64,000 bases of DNA from Acidobacteriota bacterium (GCA_013289715.1 JABCZJ010000018.1:1-64000); one strand, 5' to 3'; shown: positions 33,210 through 43,478, counted from the stretch's first letter. Notes: generated by a model not told the origin, from the sequence alone. Numbers and translations are program-made.

Positions 33210-33620
33210 TCAGCCCCGTGCCTCGCCGATTTTCTTGAGATTTTCGCTGAGACGAAGACGCTCGACGCATACCCCCAGGGACGCGCAGTGACAACGAAGC
33301 AGGTGCTGAAATAATGATTTCAACCGCAGCGAGCGCTCGATGGTCCGTTCCGCTTCCTGTATCTTGTGAACCGCCAGTTTTCGCCACCGGGGGCCTACCG
33401 GAGAATTGTCCCGCAAGCCGCTGAGAAAGATTTTGATCTCCGCGAGCGTGAAACCCATCTCGCCTGCGAATCGGATGAGCAGTACGCGGTGAATCGCTTC
33501 CGCGGGATATCGGCGTTGCCCTCCGCTGCGGTAGGGAGCCGCGAGCAGGCCCATCCGTTCGTAGTAGCGAATGGCCGAGGCGTTCAGGCCGGTGCGCCTA
33601 GCAAGTTCGCCAATTTTCAT
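33210..33620 (-). CDS. MerR-family transcriptional regulator
   Basis: MKIGELARRTGLNASAIRYYERMGLLAAPYRSGGQRRYPAEAIHRV. Confidence 0.93.
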   Translation of the reverse strand: MKIGELARRTGLNASAIRYYERMGLLAAPYRSGGQRRYPAEAIHRVLLIRFAGEMGFTLAEIKIFLSGLRDNSPVGPRWRKLAVHKIQEAERTIERSLRLKSLFQHLLRCHCASLGVCVERLRLSENLKKIGEARG

Positions 33621-33654
33621 TTTTCCCTCGCCGCCATTTTCCCAAACTTAGGGC

Positions 33655-33685
33655 TTGACTTAAAGTTGACTTTAACTTTTAGCAT
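33655..33685 (+). promoter_or_regulatory. MerR-type promoter/operator with 19-bp spacer
   Basis: TTGACT (33655-33660), 19-bp spacer, TAGCAT (33680-33685); perfect dyad TTAAAGT-TG-ACTTTAA (33660-33675) within it. Confidence 0.8.
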
Positions 33686-33722
33686 GTCGGGGTGGTGAAG
33701 GCAAACCACCAGGAGCGAACTC

Positions 33723-34181
33723 ATGAACACGAAACGATTCAGGGCAATCGGCAAGGGCAGCGTCTCAGCAGTCGCGCTGACGCTAGTGCTGACGACCAGC
33801 GGCGCGGGTCCTGCGCTGATGCAGGCTTCCGACGCAAAGACGGTTGCGGCGCGACAGACGAGCAACCACAGCAAGTTCTACTGCAACGCAAAAGCTCTGA
33901 ATCCAGCCGAGCGAGCACAACACCAGCAACTGACCGAAAAACTGATCGCGGCCCGGAAGGAGATCGTTGAGATGCCGCGAGGCTACGAATTTCAGTTCAG
34001 TCCGTCGGATGTTTCCGTGGCAGAAGTCTCGGGCTGGGTAATCACCGAAGCAAAATGCTGCCCCTTCTTCGATTTTCACATTGATCTCGAACGCGAAGGC
34101 CACCTCGTATGCCTGGGTCTCAGCGGCGAGGAAGGCATCAAAGCCTTCATCCGGACGGAATTTCAAGTGCCCGCGAAATAG
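33723..34181 (+). CDS. Exported protein with CCPFF motif, divergent from MerR regulator
   Basis: 152 aa, N-terminal signal-like segment; SGWVITEAKCCPFFDFHIDLEREGHLVCLGLSGEEGIKAFIRTEF. Confidence 0.75.
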   Translation: MNTKRFRAIGKGSVSAVALTLVLTTSGAGPALMQASDAKTVAARQTSNHSKFYCNAKALNPAERAQHQQLTEKLIAARKEIVEMPRGYEFQFSPSDVSVAEVSGWVITEAKCCPFFDFHIDLEREGHLVCLGLSGEEGIKAFIRTEFQVPAK

Positions 34182-34214
34182 CAACGCTACAGGACTTGAT
34201 TCTGTGCGCCACAC

Positions 34215-35021
34215 GTGCTGCGATGTGGATCAGGATCCAGCGCGTGTTGCAGGTACCGGGCCCTGATTCGAATTCGATCGCGCGAGGCGGGCTACACCGT
34301 GACGGCGTTACTCCTGACGATCAGTGTGCTCGTAGGCATCGGGCTCGTTGTGTTTTGGATCGAGCCGCTTGGCGTCTTGAATCTGCTTGAGCGATTCACG
34401 CCACAGATCATATATCGAATCCCGACCCACCAACCGCTGGTCGCGCTTTCCTTTGATGATGGGCCGCACCCGGACTTCACGCGCCAAGTCCTGCACATTC
34501 TGGAACGGCACAACGCTACAGCAACCTTCTTTCTCATTGGCGATCGGGCGCTCCGCCACCCGGAAGTGCTGGCGGAGATCAAAGCTGCAGGACATGAGGT
34601 CGCGAACCACTACTTCTCGGACGGCTCGATTTTAGGTCACTCGCCCACTGAATTTGACGGTTACCTCAAACGGACCGAGGAAGCGATTGGCATCACATCA
34701 GGACAGAAACTTTTTCGTCCACCCGGAGGCGTCGCGCGGCCTAGCCAGCTGCGGCTTGCGCGAGCGCACGGTTATCAGTGCGTCCTCGGTTGCGCTTACC
34801 CTCATGATCCCATTCACCCGCCCGGGTGGTACATCCGCTGGTTAGTTGAAAAAAATTTGATGCCGGGCACCATCGTGATTCTCCACGACGGTATCTCAAA
34901 TCCGACGCGGAGCATTCAGGCTCTGCCACACATTCTTGAGGTGGGCGCGCGCAAAGGACTGCGCTTCGTCTCGATCAGTGCTCTGATGGGCGGAGCTGCC
35001 AAACCCGTGGATGTGCGCTGA
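34215..35021 (+). CDS. Polysaccharide deacetylase-family protein (start uncertain)
   Basis: PLVALSFDDGPHPDFTRQVLHILERHNATATFFLIGDRA; AAGHEVANHYFSDGS. Confidence 0.88.
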   Translation: MLRCGSGSSACCRYRALIRIRSREAGYTVTALLLTISVLVGIGLVVFWIEPLGVLNLLERFTPQIIYRIPTHQPLVALSFDDGPHPDFTRQVLHILERHNATATFFLIGDRALRHPEVLAEIKAAGHEVANHYFSDGSILGHSPTEFDGYLKRTEEAIGITSGQKLFRPPGGVARPSQLRLARAHGYQCVLGCAYPHDPIHPPGWYIRWLVEKNLMPGTIVILHDGISNPTRSIQALPHILEVGARKGLRFVSISALMGGAAKPVDVR

Positions 35022-35044
35022 CCGGGACCAATGTTTCGATCCGA

Positions 35045-35707
35045 TTATTGCGACCCCGACGCGTCGGCGATTTGGCGGATCATTTCTATCGCGCGTTGCT
35101 GTGATGATGGCGTCACGCGAATCCGCAGCCGGCCTGCGATTTCGTCTGTTGCGGAGCCGATGCCAATCCCGCGGAGGCAGGTGATCAGAGTGTCTCGGGC
35201 GCTAGCGTCCTGGCCGGCCCAGACTTCGGTGGTCGCGTCGTCGGGATCGAAATCCTCGGGAACGTAATCGGTCGGGACATCGGACAGGTCGTCCTCGTCG
35301 TCGTTTGACGGCGAAACCTGCAGCGGTGCATTCGTAGGGCGGGGCGTTTCGTCTGCATCCTCGGGCGCCGTTTCGCGGCGGCGACCCGCTGCTTCCAGCG
35401 CCGCGCTAGCCGCGCGGTGATCGCGTGCGTGAGTGAAAATTGCGTAAACCTGCCGAGACCAACCCGGCAATGATCCGACTCTGTCGCCGCGCTCGTGATA
35501 CGGGATATTGGCCGCGTCGAGCGCTTCGACGATTCCGTCCCGAATCCCCGCGTCCGTTCCGGTCCACAACAGTTCGGGCGTGCCTGAAAGTTCAGGATTG
35601 TTGGAATGAACGTCCGTTTCCTCGAGTCGCTCCACGAGCGCGACGTCGCAATCGGAGCAACGCGTGAAACCGGGACGATACTCTGCTTCGCAGTTAGGGC
35701 AAAACAT
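35045..35707 (-). CDS. Zinc-ribbon protein with two DUF2007-like segments
   Basis: MFCPNCEAEYRPGFTRCSDCDVALV; LWTGTDAGIRDGIVEALDAANIPYHERG and VWAGQDASARDTLITCLRGIGIGSATDE. Confidence 0.7.
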   Translation of the reverse strand: MFCPNCEAEYRPGFTRCSDCDVALVERLEETDVHSNNPELSGTPELLWTGTDAGIRDGIVEALDAANIPYHERGDRVGSLPGWSRQVYAIFTHARDHRAASAALEAAGRRRETAPEDADETPRPTNAPLQVSPSNDDEDDLSDVPTDYVPEDFDPDDATTEVWAGQDASARDTLITCLRGIGIGSATDEIAGRLRIRVTPSSQQRAIEMIRQIADASGSQ

Positions 35708-35767
35708 GAATTTCCGTTTGCTCCGAAATGCCTTTAGACAGCGTCAAGAGCGGGTGCGACGCCGACG

Positions 35768-36952
35768 CTACGGCAGCTCGATGGCGAGCGCGACAGCATT
35801 GCCGCCGCCGAGGCAGAGGGCGGCTATTCCACGCTTCAAATTGCGACGCTGCAATTCGTAGAGCAGCGTGACCAGCACGCGCGCGCCGGATGCGCCGATG
35901 GGATGGCCCAGCGCGACCGCGCCGCCATTTACATTTACTTTTTCGGGGTTTAGTTTCAGGACGCGCGTTACGGCTAACGCCGCCACGGCGAAGGCCTCGT
36001 TCAATTCGTATAGGTCCACATCTTTGTCGCGGTCCCAACCGGTTTTCTGCAAAAGTTTGTCGACGGCGTCCACTGGCGCCATCATCACCCACTTAGGCTC
36101 GACGCCGCTGACCGCTTGCGCGACGACGCGCGCCATGGGCTGTTTTCCGAAACGCGCCGCATTTTTTTCGCTGGTGACGATCACCGCCGCAGCGCCGTCA
36201 TTCGTTCCCGGGGCGTTGCCTGCCGTCACGGTGCCGTCTTTCTTGAATGCAGGCTTCAGCTTTGCGAGAATTCCCAGCGACGTATCCTCGCGCGGCGATT
36301 CGTCGGTCTTGATCACGACGGGCTCGCCCTTCTTCTGCGGAATTTCCAGCGGCACAATCTGCGCACCAAAGAAGCAAGACTTTATGGCGCGAATCGCTTT
36401 CTGATGGCTTTCCAGCGCGAACTGATCCTGCTCCTGGCGCGAAATGCCGTATTTCTCGGCAACCAATTCCCCGGTGACACCCATGTGAAAATCTTCGTAC
36501 ACGTCCCACAGGCCGTCGTTGATCATGGAATCGATCATTTCCTGATTGCCCTGACGGAAGCCGGAACGCGCGCCCTTAAGTAAGTAGGGACAATTGGACA
36601 TGGACTCCATGCCCCCGGCGACCACCACTTCCGATTCGCCGAGCTGTACCGCTTGCGCCGCGAGTGCCACAGCTTTTAATCCCGAGCCGCAAACTTTGTT
36701 GATGGTCATCGCGGCAACGCGCGCGTCGAGACCACCGCGCAGCGCCGCTTGCCGCGCGGGATTCTGTCCCAGGCCCGCTTGCACGACGTTGCCCATGATC
36801 GCTTCGTCCACCAGATTCGGCTCGATTCCGGCGCGGCGCACAACTTCGGCAACAACTTTCGCGCCGAGCTCCGTCGCGGAAAGAGGCGAGAGCCCACCCA
36901 TGAATTTTCCGATGGGCGTGCGCACGGCGCTTAAGATGACGGCTCGTTCCAT
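35768..36952 (-). CDS. Acetyl-CoA acetyltransferase (thiolase)
   Basis: [73 protein letters not shown]. Confidence 0.95.
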   Translation of the reverse strand: MERAVILSAVRTPIGKFMGGLSPLSATELGAKVVAEVVRRAGIEPNLVDEAIMGNVVQAGLGQNPARQAALRGGLDARVAAMTINKVCGSGLKAVALAAQAVQLGESEVVVAGGMESMSNCPYLLKGARSGFRQGNQEMIDSMINDGLWDVYEDFHMGVTGELVAEKYGISRQEQDQFALESHQKAIRAIKSCFFGAQIVPLEIPQKKGEPVVIKTDESPREDTSLGILAKLKPAFKKDGTVTAGNAPGTNDGAAAVIVTSEKNAARFGKQPMARVVAQAVSGVEPKWVMMAPVDAVDKLLQKTGWDRDKDVDLYELNEAFAVAALAVTRVLKLNPEKVNVNGGAVALGHPIGASGARVLVTLLYELQRRNLKRGIAALCLGGGNAVALAIELP

Positions 36953-37066
36953 GGTGACAACTCCTTCAGGCTTTCTCGGTCGGAAACACAATTATAAGCG
37001 CCGCGCCGCACGCGGTCAATTTCGCGGCCTTCTGCCGGCTCGCCGCAACCCCGCAGCGCCGATCTT

Positions 37067-37432
37067 CTACGCAAGGTTCAGCTGCCAGGAAACGCCGTAA
37101 CGGTCGTTCACCCACGCGAACATTTTGCTGAAGCCGGATTCACCGAGTGGCATCGGCTCGGCGCCTCCCGCTGCCAGCGCGGCGTGCAGCCGGCGAATTT
37201 CTTCGTCGGACTCGCACTCAACAAAGAACGAAAATGCCGCCGTGAACGAAAATTCGTGCTTTACGGCGCTATCGACGCACATGACATCCTGGCTTCCAAT
37301 ACGAAAGCTTGCTTCCGCAACCGAACCTTCGACGCCGGGCCCGTTCGGACCATTCACCGCATTCAAGCACGGCACGGATGCGGAAATTAAGCCGGGCACT
37401 CCCTTTACAGCGTTCGTGGACGCGGACACTTC
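37067..37432 (-). pseudogene. VOC/PhnB-like protein, apparently lacking its N-terminal half
   Basis: GPNGPGVEGSVAEASFRIGSQDVMCVDSAVKHEFSFTAAFSFFVECESDEEIRRLHAALAAGGAEPMPLGESGFSKMFAWVNDRYGVSWQLNLA; usual upstream FW(F/M)..AEEA.NFY segment not seen in this frame. Confidence 0.45.
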
Positions 37433-37604
37433 GCTGCCGCCGGCGCAATAGCCGCAGCAGCCAGAGAATCGGCTAGCAGGCTGATTTCGCCGAGCACTGG
37501 CAGTGGACCTTCGTTCGCGCGGGATGGTTCCTTGCGCGCTTCCGAGTGCACCCAACGCCCGGAGGATCTTCGCCTCATATTCGCCCCTGCAAAAATCTGT
37601 TAAG

Positions 37605-40600
37605 ATGGTTCTGAACGAAACCGCATTCATGACTTCCAACCGATCATCGAAAGAATCCTCGGAGCGAACTTCGGAGCCGAGCGCCAGTCCGAACATTGGG
37701 CTAAACCCGGGCCAGCGCGCGGCGGTGGAGCACGGCGATGGCCCGCTGCTGGTGGTCGCGGGCGCTGGCACCGGCAAGACGCGCGTGATCGTCGAGCGGA
37801 TTCGCAATTTGCTGGAGACGAATCCCGAATTGGCCGGCGAAAGCATTCTGGGGCTCACGTTTACAGACAAAGCCGCGGGCCAGATGAAGGGGCGCGTGGT
37901 GAAAGCGATCGGCGAACGGGCCGAGGGCGTGTGGCTCAGCACGTTTCACAAATTTTGCTTGGAAAAGATTTTGCAGGCGACGAATCCGGATTCTCAGCCG
38001 CTCGATGAAATTGACCACAAGATTCTGCTCCGGCGGCACATCGGCGAACTCGACCTGAAGCATTTCCGCAGGCTGCAAGATCCTGGCGAATTCATCAGCG
38101 ACTTCGTGAAGTTTTTTTCGCGCTGCCAGGATGAGCTGGTAACGCCTGAAGATTACGAGCGATTCGTGGCAGGCCTGCGGAAGAAACACGAGGCCAGCAA
38201 GAAATCGCTGGAATCCGACGCGCTGCAAATCGCGGAGGATGAAGTCGCGCGGCAGGAGGAACTGGCGCGCGTCTATCGAGTGAGCGAACGCCTGCTGCGC
38301 GAACGCAACTTGCTGACTTTCGGCGAGCAGTTGATGCATGCCGTGCAGCTGTTGCGCAATAACAAATCGCTGCGGAAACAAATGCACGAGCAGTACCGCT
38401 ACATTCTGGTGGATGAATTTCAGGACACCAATATCGCGCAGCTGGAGCTGCTGTGGCTGCTGGCCGGCGAACGCCGCAACATCGTTGCGGTGGGTGACGA
38501 CGACCAGGCGATTTACCGCTTCCGCGGTGCGTCGTTCGGCAGCTTCACGATTTTCCTGAAACGCTTCTGCGGCGTCACCGATGCCAAGCTCGGTCCCGCC
38601 ACCAAGAAATTCCTGGTTTCCCTTTCGCAGAACTACCGCTCGACGCAGCGCATTCTGCGCGTGGCCGGCGAAGTGATTCAGCACAACGAAAAATCTCCGC
38701 TACTCCCGCCCAAGGTGCTGACCACCGACAATCGCGAAGGCGAAAAAATTCGCATCGCCGAATTCGGCACGCCCGAGGAAGAAGCCCATTGGGTCGCTTC
38801 CGAAATCGAACGGCTGCACGCGGCGGGCGCCCACTGGCGCCACTTTGCCGTGCTGTATCGCAAACACACGCACCGCGAAAAATTGGTGGACGAGTTGCGC
38901 AGGCGCGAAATCCCGTTCGTGATTCGCAAGTTATCAATTCTGTCCAGCACCCTTGTGCGCGATCTGCTCGCGTGGCTGCGCCTGATCGTCGTACCTGGAG
39001 ACAACGTGGCCTGCGCGCGCGTGTTGGCCGCGCCCTACTGGGGCCTCGAACCGCGCGATCTGGTGCGTTTAGCCGAACGCGCGGAAAAAAATCACCGCCG
39101 ACCGCTGGGCGACGAACTCGAAACCGCGCAGGGCGAAGCACCATTCAACTCGCGCGGCCACCTCGGCGAGCTGGTGCAGTTCCTGAATCAGCTGCGCCAA
39201 AGCGCGAAGCGCGAGACAGCGACGGAAGTGCTGGACGAGTTGATCGCCGCGCTGGCCCTGGCGCCGCTGCCCTCGGATCAGGACCGTTACTACCTCGATC
39301 GCTTCGTGGCGTTCGTAAAACAGTGGGAACGCAAGAGCGAAGAAAAGCAGCTGCGCCATTTCATCGAATACCTCGCGTATTTTTACGAGGCGGGCGGCGA
39401 CATTTCGCTGGAAGAAGAAATCTCCGACGACGCTGTGCAATTGATGACCGTTCATTCCGCCAAGGGCCTGGAATTCCCGCACGTTTTCATCCTGCGCGTT
39501 TCCAAGAACGACTTCCCTTCGGGCGTGCGCAAAGTGGTCTTCGAATTTCCGCCGGAACTGATGAAGGAGGAACAACCCAAGTTCGATTTTCAGATGCAGG
39601 AAGAGCGGCGGCTTTTCTACGTGGCGCTCACGCGCGCGGAACGCCAGCTGACGCTCTCGACGCTGGTGAACAAGCGCAAGAAGCCTTCGCCGTTTCTCGA
39701 CGACTTCCTGGCGAATGCAAAAATCAAAACGCTGGACACGCATCAACTCACACCTAAAGTGCTGGTGCCTCCCGCGGTGCAGACCGTCGGACCGGAAGCT
39801 AATTCAAGCGATCCGACGCAACTCTTTCCGCCCGGCAGCGAGCCATCCCGAGCGTATTCGCGCGTGGCGCTGTGGGCCAAGGCATTTCATCCGCCGCGCC
39901 CCGAACCGTTGCAGTTGAGTGCGTCGGCGATTGACGCCTACGACCGCTGTCCGATGCGCTATATGTTCCAGTACGTGTGGGGCATTCGCGGCGGCGCCCA
40001 CGCCATGGCCACGTTTGGCAACGTGATGCACCGCACGATCAAGGAATTCGTCGCGGAATGCGGCAAGCGCAAGAAAGTTCCGCTCGAAGAAGCGCTCACA
40101 ATTTACGATCGCGAGTGGTCGACCGAGGGATTCATCGACGAATATCACGAAGAAGAATATCGCAAGGCAGGACGCGAGCAACTCGAGGCGTTTCACCGCA
40201 CGTATAGCGGCGCGCCAGCCGACGTGCTGTATCAAGAAAAAACTTTCGAGCTGCCGCTGGAGCACGACGTGGTCGTCACCGGCCGGATGGATCAGGTGAA
40301 TCGCATCGAAGGCACCCGCGTCGAAATCATTGACTACAAAACCGGCAGGCCGAAGGACGCGAAGGCCGCGGCGAAAGATATGCAGCTGGGAGTGTACGCG
40401 CTCGCGGCGGAAGAAGTGCTCGATCTGGATCCGGTGCGCCTCGTGTTTTACAACTTGATGACAAACGAAGGCGTGGCCGCAACGCGCGACGCGAAAGCGC
40501 TGCAAGAAACCAAGGAGAAAATCGCGGAAGTGGCGGATCTGATTCGCGCGCGCGAATTTTCCGCAAAGCCGGGATTTGGCTGCGGATTCTGTGATTACAA

Positions 40601-40709
40601 ACCGCTGTGCCCCGCCCACGAACAGCTGATTTCCATTCGGCCGGCACGGGGAATATCCGAAGCGACGGAAAAAGCGGATTCCTCTCCCGCTTCCGCTGCA
40701 TCGGAATGA
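37605..40709 (+). CDS. UvrD/Rep-type helicase with C-terminal PD-(D/E)XK nuclease-like, Cys-containing domain
   Basis: LNPGQRAAVEHGDGPLLVVAGAGTGKTRVIVERI; LVDEFQDTN; GDDDQAIYRFRGA; C-terminal ASAIDAYDRCPMRYMFQYVW...VEIIDYKTGRPKD...GCGFCDYKPLCP. Confidence 0.88.
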   Translation: MVLNETAFMTSNRSSKESSERTSEPSASPNIGLNPGQRAAVEHGDGPLLVVAGAGTGKTRVIVERIRNLLETNPELAGESILGLTFTDKAAGQMKGRVVKAIGERAEGVWLSTFHKFCLEKILQATNPDSQPLDEIDHKILLRRHIGELDLKHFRRLQDPGEFISDFVKFFSRCQDELVTPEDYERFVAGLRKKHEASKKSLESDALQIAEDEVARQEELARVYRVSERLLRERNLLTFGEQLMHAVQLLRNNKSLRKQMHEQYRYILVDEFQDTNIAQLELLWLLAGERRNIVAVGDDDQAIYRFRGASFGSFTIFLKRFCGVTDAKLGPATKKFLVSLSQNYRSTQRILRVAGEVIQHNEKSPLLPPKVLTTDNREGEKIRIAEFGTPEEEAHWVASEIERLHAAGAHWRHFAVLYRKHTHREKLVDELRRREIPFVIRKLSILSSTLVRDLLAWLRLIVVPGDNVACARVLAAPYWGLEPRDLVRLAERAEKNHRRPLGDELETAQGEAPFNSRGHLGELVQFLNQLRQSAKRETATEVLDELIAALALAPLPSDQDRYYLDRFVAFVKQWERKSEEKQLRHFIEYLAYFYEAGGDISLEEEISDDAVQLMTVHSAKGLEFPHVFILRVSKNDFPSGVRKVVFEFPPELMKEEQPKFDFQMQEERRLFYVALTRAERQLTLSTLVNKRKKPSPFLDDFLANAKIKTLDTHQLTPKVLVPPAVQTVGPEANSSDPTQLFPPGSEPSRAYSRVALWAKAFHPPRPEPLQLSASAIDAYDRCPMRYMFQYVWGIRGGAHAMATFGNVMHRTIKEFVAECGKRKKVPLEEALTIYDREWSTEGFIDEYHEEEYRKAGREQLEAFHRTYSGAPADVLYQEKTFELPLEHDVVVTGRMDQVNRIEGTRVEIIDYKTGRPKDAKAAAKDMQLGVYALAAEEVLDLDPVRLVFYNLMTNEGVAATRDAKALQETKEKIAEVADLIRAREFSAKPGFGCGFCDYKPLCPAHEQLISIRPARGISEATEKADSSPASAASE

Positions 40710-40743
40710 CATTTTTGTGTCAGGAGTGGCGTTACAAAAAAAA

Positions 40744-40780
40744 CGGGGCGTCGCGATTTCTCGTGACGTCCCGTTTCTCT
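40744..40780 (+). terminator. Hairpin terminator downstream of the uvrD-like gene
   Basis: CGGGGCGTC (40744-40752) pairs with GACGTCCCG (40765-40773), one G.T; followed by TTTCTCTTT. Confidence 0.65.
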
Positions 40781-41139
40781 TTCCGATTGGGCTTCTCTGC
40801 CTGACTAAGCCCGGGATGTTCCGCGCATGAATTACTCTGGAACTTTCTCCCCGCGATTCAGCGGCGCCGCAAATCTCGCAGCGCGCTCGATTCGCTTCGT
40901 CAATCTATAAAGGCCGCCGACGTTGAAGTCAAGCAGAAAAACTTTTTCGCCGACACGATTTGTAGAACATCGGAACGGTAGCGCGCATTGATGCTCGCCC
41001 GGTGATCGCAGGACTTGCGCTTCCGCCTTTCAACGGCGGCTCAGATGCCTAGAGGGAGCGTCGTAGCGCGAGCCGCTACAAACAAAAAACTCGCTTTGCT
41101 TCTCCCCGCGCGGCATTCCGAACGCAGCGGTCGCAAATT

Positions 41140-42312
41140 CTAGTGCAATCCGCTCTGGTAATATCCCTGGCGCGCGGTTACATCCAGGTCCGGACGCCGC
41201 ACGCGCACTTCGATGCTGTGATAATCCTTGCCGCGGTCGGTATCTTGCGGTTGAAACGTGATGGTGTACTGGTTGCGGGCCTGTTCCGTGACGGAAGCGT
41301 AGAGATTTTCGAGGCCGCGGTCCTTCCCCGCATAGAAAGTGTCCCCGCCAGTGGACGTGGCGTATCTCTCCAGCCGCGTGCTTTCCTTCTGGCCGAGCGC
41401 GTGACCCACGGAAATGGAATAAACCGAGACATCGGACTTCAACAAGAGCTGCAGGGTCTGGTCCAGCGTGTGTTCGTTGCTGCGAGAGTTATTTCCGTCC
41501 GAAATCAGGAAAATAATTTTGCGGCGATCGCGCCCGCGGCTCTGCAGCATCTGGCCCGCCGCGTACACCGCGTCGTCCATGTCCTTGTCCTGCTTCTGCT
41601 GCTGCACGCCGAGCGTCGTCGGAGCTCCCGTTTCCAGCGAATGTCCGTTCGACGTTGCGCCAGACGTCAAGGGGCCACCAACGGGCGAGCCCGGATAGTG
41701 CGAATGTAGGTCGAGGCGCTTGAGTTGTGTGAACAGCAGATCGTTGTTGAAGGAAAATTCCGAGACCGTGTTGGGAAATTGATCGTAGGTCACGATTGCC
41801 ACTTCATCGTTGGGCCCGAATCCGCCGGAAATCGCGGTCAAACTTTTCTGCACCTGGTCGGCGGACTTGATCGAGAGGTCGTCATCAATCAGCACGACCG
41901 CGGAAAGCGGATAAGGATCGGAGGTAAAGTAAACAATCTGCTGTTCCACGTTGTCGCAGAACACGCGAAATTCGTCGCGCTGCAAATCACCGATCAACTG
42001 GGCGTCGCGGTTTTTGACGGTTACGGGAACGATCACCAGGTTCGTGCGGACTTTGAGAATCGAGCGCGTGTCCCCTGGTTGCTTCGGATTCTGAGACTGG
42101 GGGGTCCGCGGTGGAGGCGCGGGCTGTGACTGGCCGGTCTGCGGCTGCGGCGTTTGTACCGGCGCACCGGGCTGCGCGGGCGGCGCCAGCTGCCCCGGCT
42201 GTACCGGAGGTTTGGATTCCTGCTGCTGCGTCCCCGGGCCACCCGACTGCTGAGCCCACGCAAGGGCGCCGAAAAGTACTACAATACCCAGCGTCGAAAT
42301 TAATCGCGTCAT
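41140..42312 (-). CDS. VWFA-domain exported protein (acidobacterial VWFA-related type), Pro/Gln-rich linker
   Basis: RTNLVIVPVTVKNRDAQLIGDLQRDEFRVFCDNVEQQIVYF; SAVVLIDDDLSIKSA; VRRPDLDVTARQGYYQ. Confidence 0.85.
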   Translation of the reverse strand: MTRLISTLGIVVLFGALAWAQQSGGPGTQQQESKPPVQPGQLAPPAQPGAPVQTPQPQTGQSQPAPPPRTPQSQNPKQPGDTRSILKVRTNLVIVPVTVKNRDAQLIGDLQRDEFRVFCDNVEQQIVYFTSDPYPLSAVVLIDDDLSIKSADQVQKSLTAISGGFGPNDEVAIVTYDQFPNTVSEFSFNNDLLFTQLKRLDLHSHYPGSPVGGPLTSGATSNGHSLETGAPTTLGVQQQKQDKDMDDAVYAAGQMLQSRGRDRRKIIFLISDGNNSRSNEHTLDQTLQLLLKSDVSVYSISVGHALGQKESTRLERYATSTGGDTFYAGKDRGLENLYASVTEQARNQYTITFQPQDTDRGKDYHSIEVRVRRPDLDVTARQGYYQSGLH

Positions 42313-42446
42313 CAGAGATTCTCGATTCGGCCGAATGTCGCCGTTTTAGAGTTCTGTTTTCATATCGCGCCGGCCGCTTCCGGAAACATCCGCTGGCGCG
42401 CTCGGTGCATCGTACCAAACGCAACCGGCTACAGGGAGATTATACA

Positions 42447-43466
42447 ATGCGGCTGACCAGCCTCGCGGCGGGCATTTTTACCTTAGCATTGGCGGGATAC
42501 GTAGGGGTGACGACCGAAGCGCCCGCCAAGGGTGCCGCGCATCCGATTCCGCACGCGCCACCCGGTCAGCAGAATACAGCGCAAGACCAGGGACCTCTGA
42601 AAGTTCAGACGAACGTCGTCAACGTGTTCGCCACGGTGCGCAACAAGCAGCACGGAATCGTCAACGACCTGACCAAGGATGATTTCAAAATCACCGAAGA
42701 CGGCGTCGATCAGAAAGTAGAATTTTTCTCGCGCGAAGTGAATATGCCCATCACGCTGGGCCTGCTGATTGACACCAGCGCCAGCATGGACCGCATGATT
42801 GACGCCGAACAGGACGCCGCGTCGCGTTTCCTGCGCGAGGTGATGCGCCCGAAAGACGAAGCTATGGTGATCACCTTCGACTTCGACGTGGATCTGCTCG
42901 CCGATTTCACTCAGGACACATCCGTGCTTTCCAGCGCGATTCGCCGCGCCCGCGTGAACTCCGTGGGCGGAGGGGGCGTGGTGACGCCCGGCACGATTCC
43001 GCAAGGGAGCAACGCAGGCGGAACGGATCTGTATGACGCGGTTTATCTGGCGTGCCACGACGAACTCGCCACCGAAGCCGGCCGCAAGGGCGTGATCATT
43101 CTGACTGACGCGGAAGATACTGGGAGCAAATTGCGGATGCAGGATGCCATCGAGGCAGCGCAGCGTTCGGACGCCGTAATCCACATCCTCCTGATCTCGG
43201 ATCGCATGGCAACCTTCGGCACGGGCCCTGGCGTGGCGCACCGCATGGCGGAAGACACCGGCGGGCGCGTGATTGACGTGCACAATGAGAAGTCGCTGGA
43301 GAAGGCGTTCGACGAAATTTCGGAGGAGCTGCGTTCGCAGTACGTGCTGGGCTACTATCCGACTAACCTGAAGCGCGACGGGACCTTCCGCAAAATCCAG
43401 GTGAGCGTCGCGCGTCCTGATGTGAAAATTTTGGCGCGCAAGGGGTATTACGCGCCGTTCAAGTAA
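42447..43466 (+). CDS. VWFA-domain exported protein (acidobacterial VWFA-related type)
   Basis: VNVFATVRNKQHGIVNDLTKDDFKITEDGVDQKVEFF; LGLLIDTSASMDRM; ARPDVKILARKGYYAPFK. Confidence 0.9.
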   Translation: MRLTSLAAGIFTLALAGYVGVTTEAPAKGAAHPIPHAPPGQQNTAQDQGPLKVQTNVVNVFATVRNKQHGIVNDLTKDDFKITEDGVDQKVEFFSREVNMPITLGLLIDTSASMDRMIDAEQDAASRFLREVMRPKDEAMVITFDFDVDLLADFTQDTSVLSSAIRRARVNSVGGGGVVTPGTIPQGSNAGGTDLYDAVYLACHDELATEAGRKGVIILTDAEDTGSKLRMQDAIEAAQRSDAVIHILLISDRMATFGTGPGVAHRMAEDTGGRVIDVHNEKSLEKAFDEISEELRSQYVLGYYPTNLKRDGTFRKIQVSVARPDVKILARKGYYAPFK

Positions 43467-43478
43467 ACGAAAGTCTTC

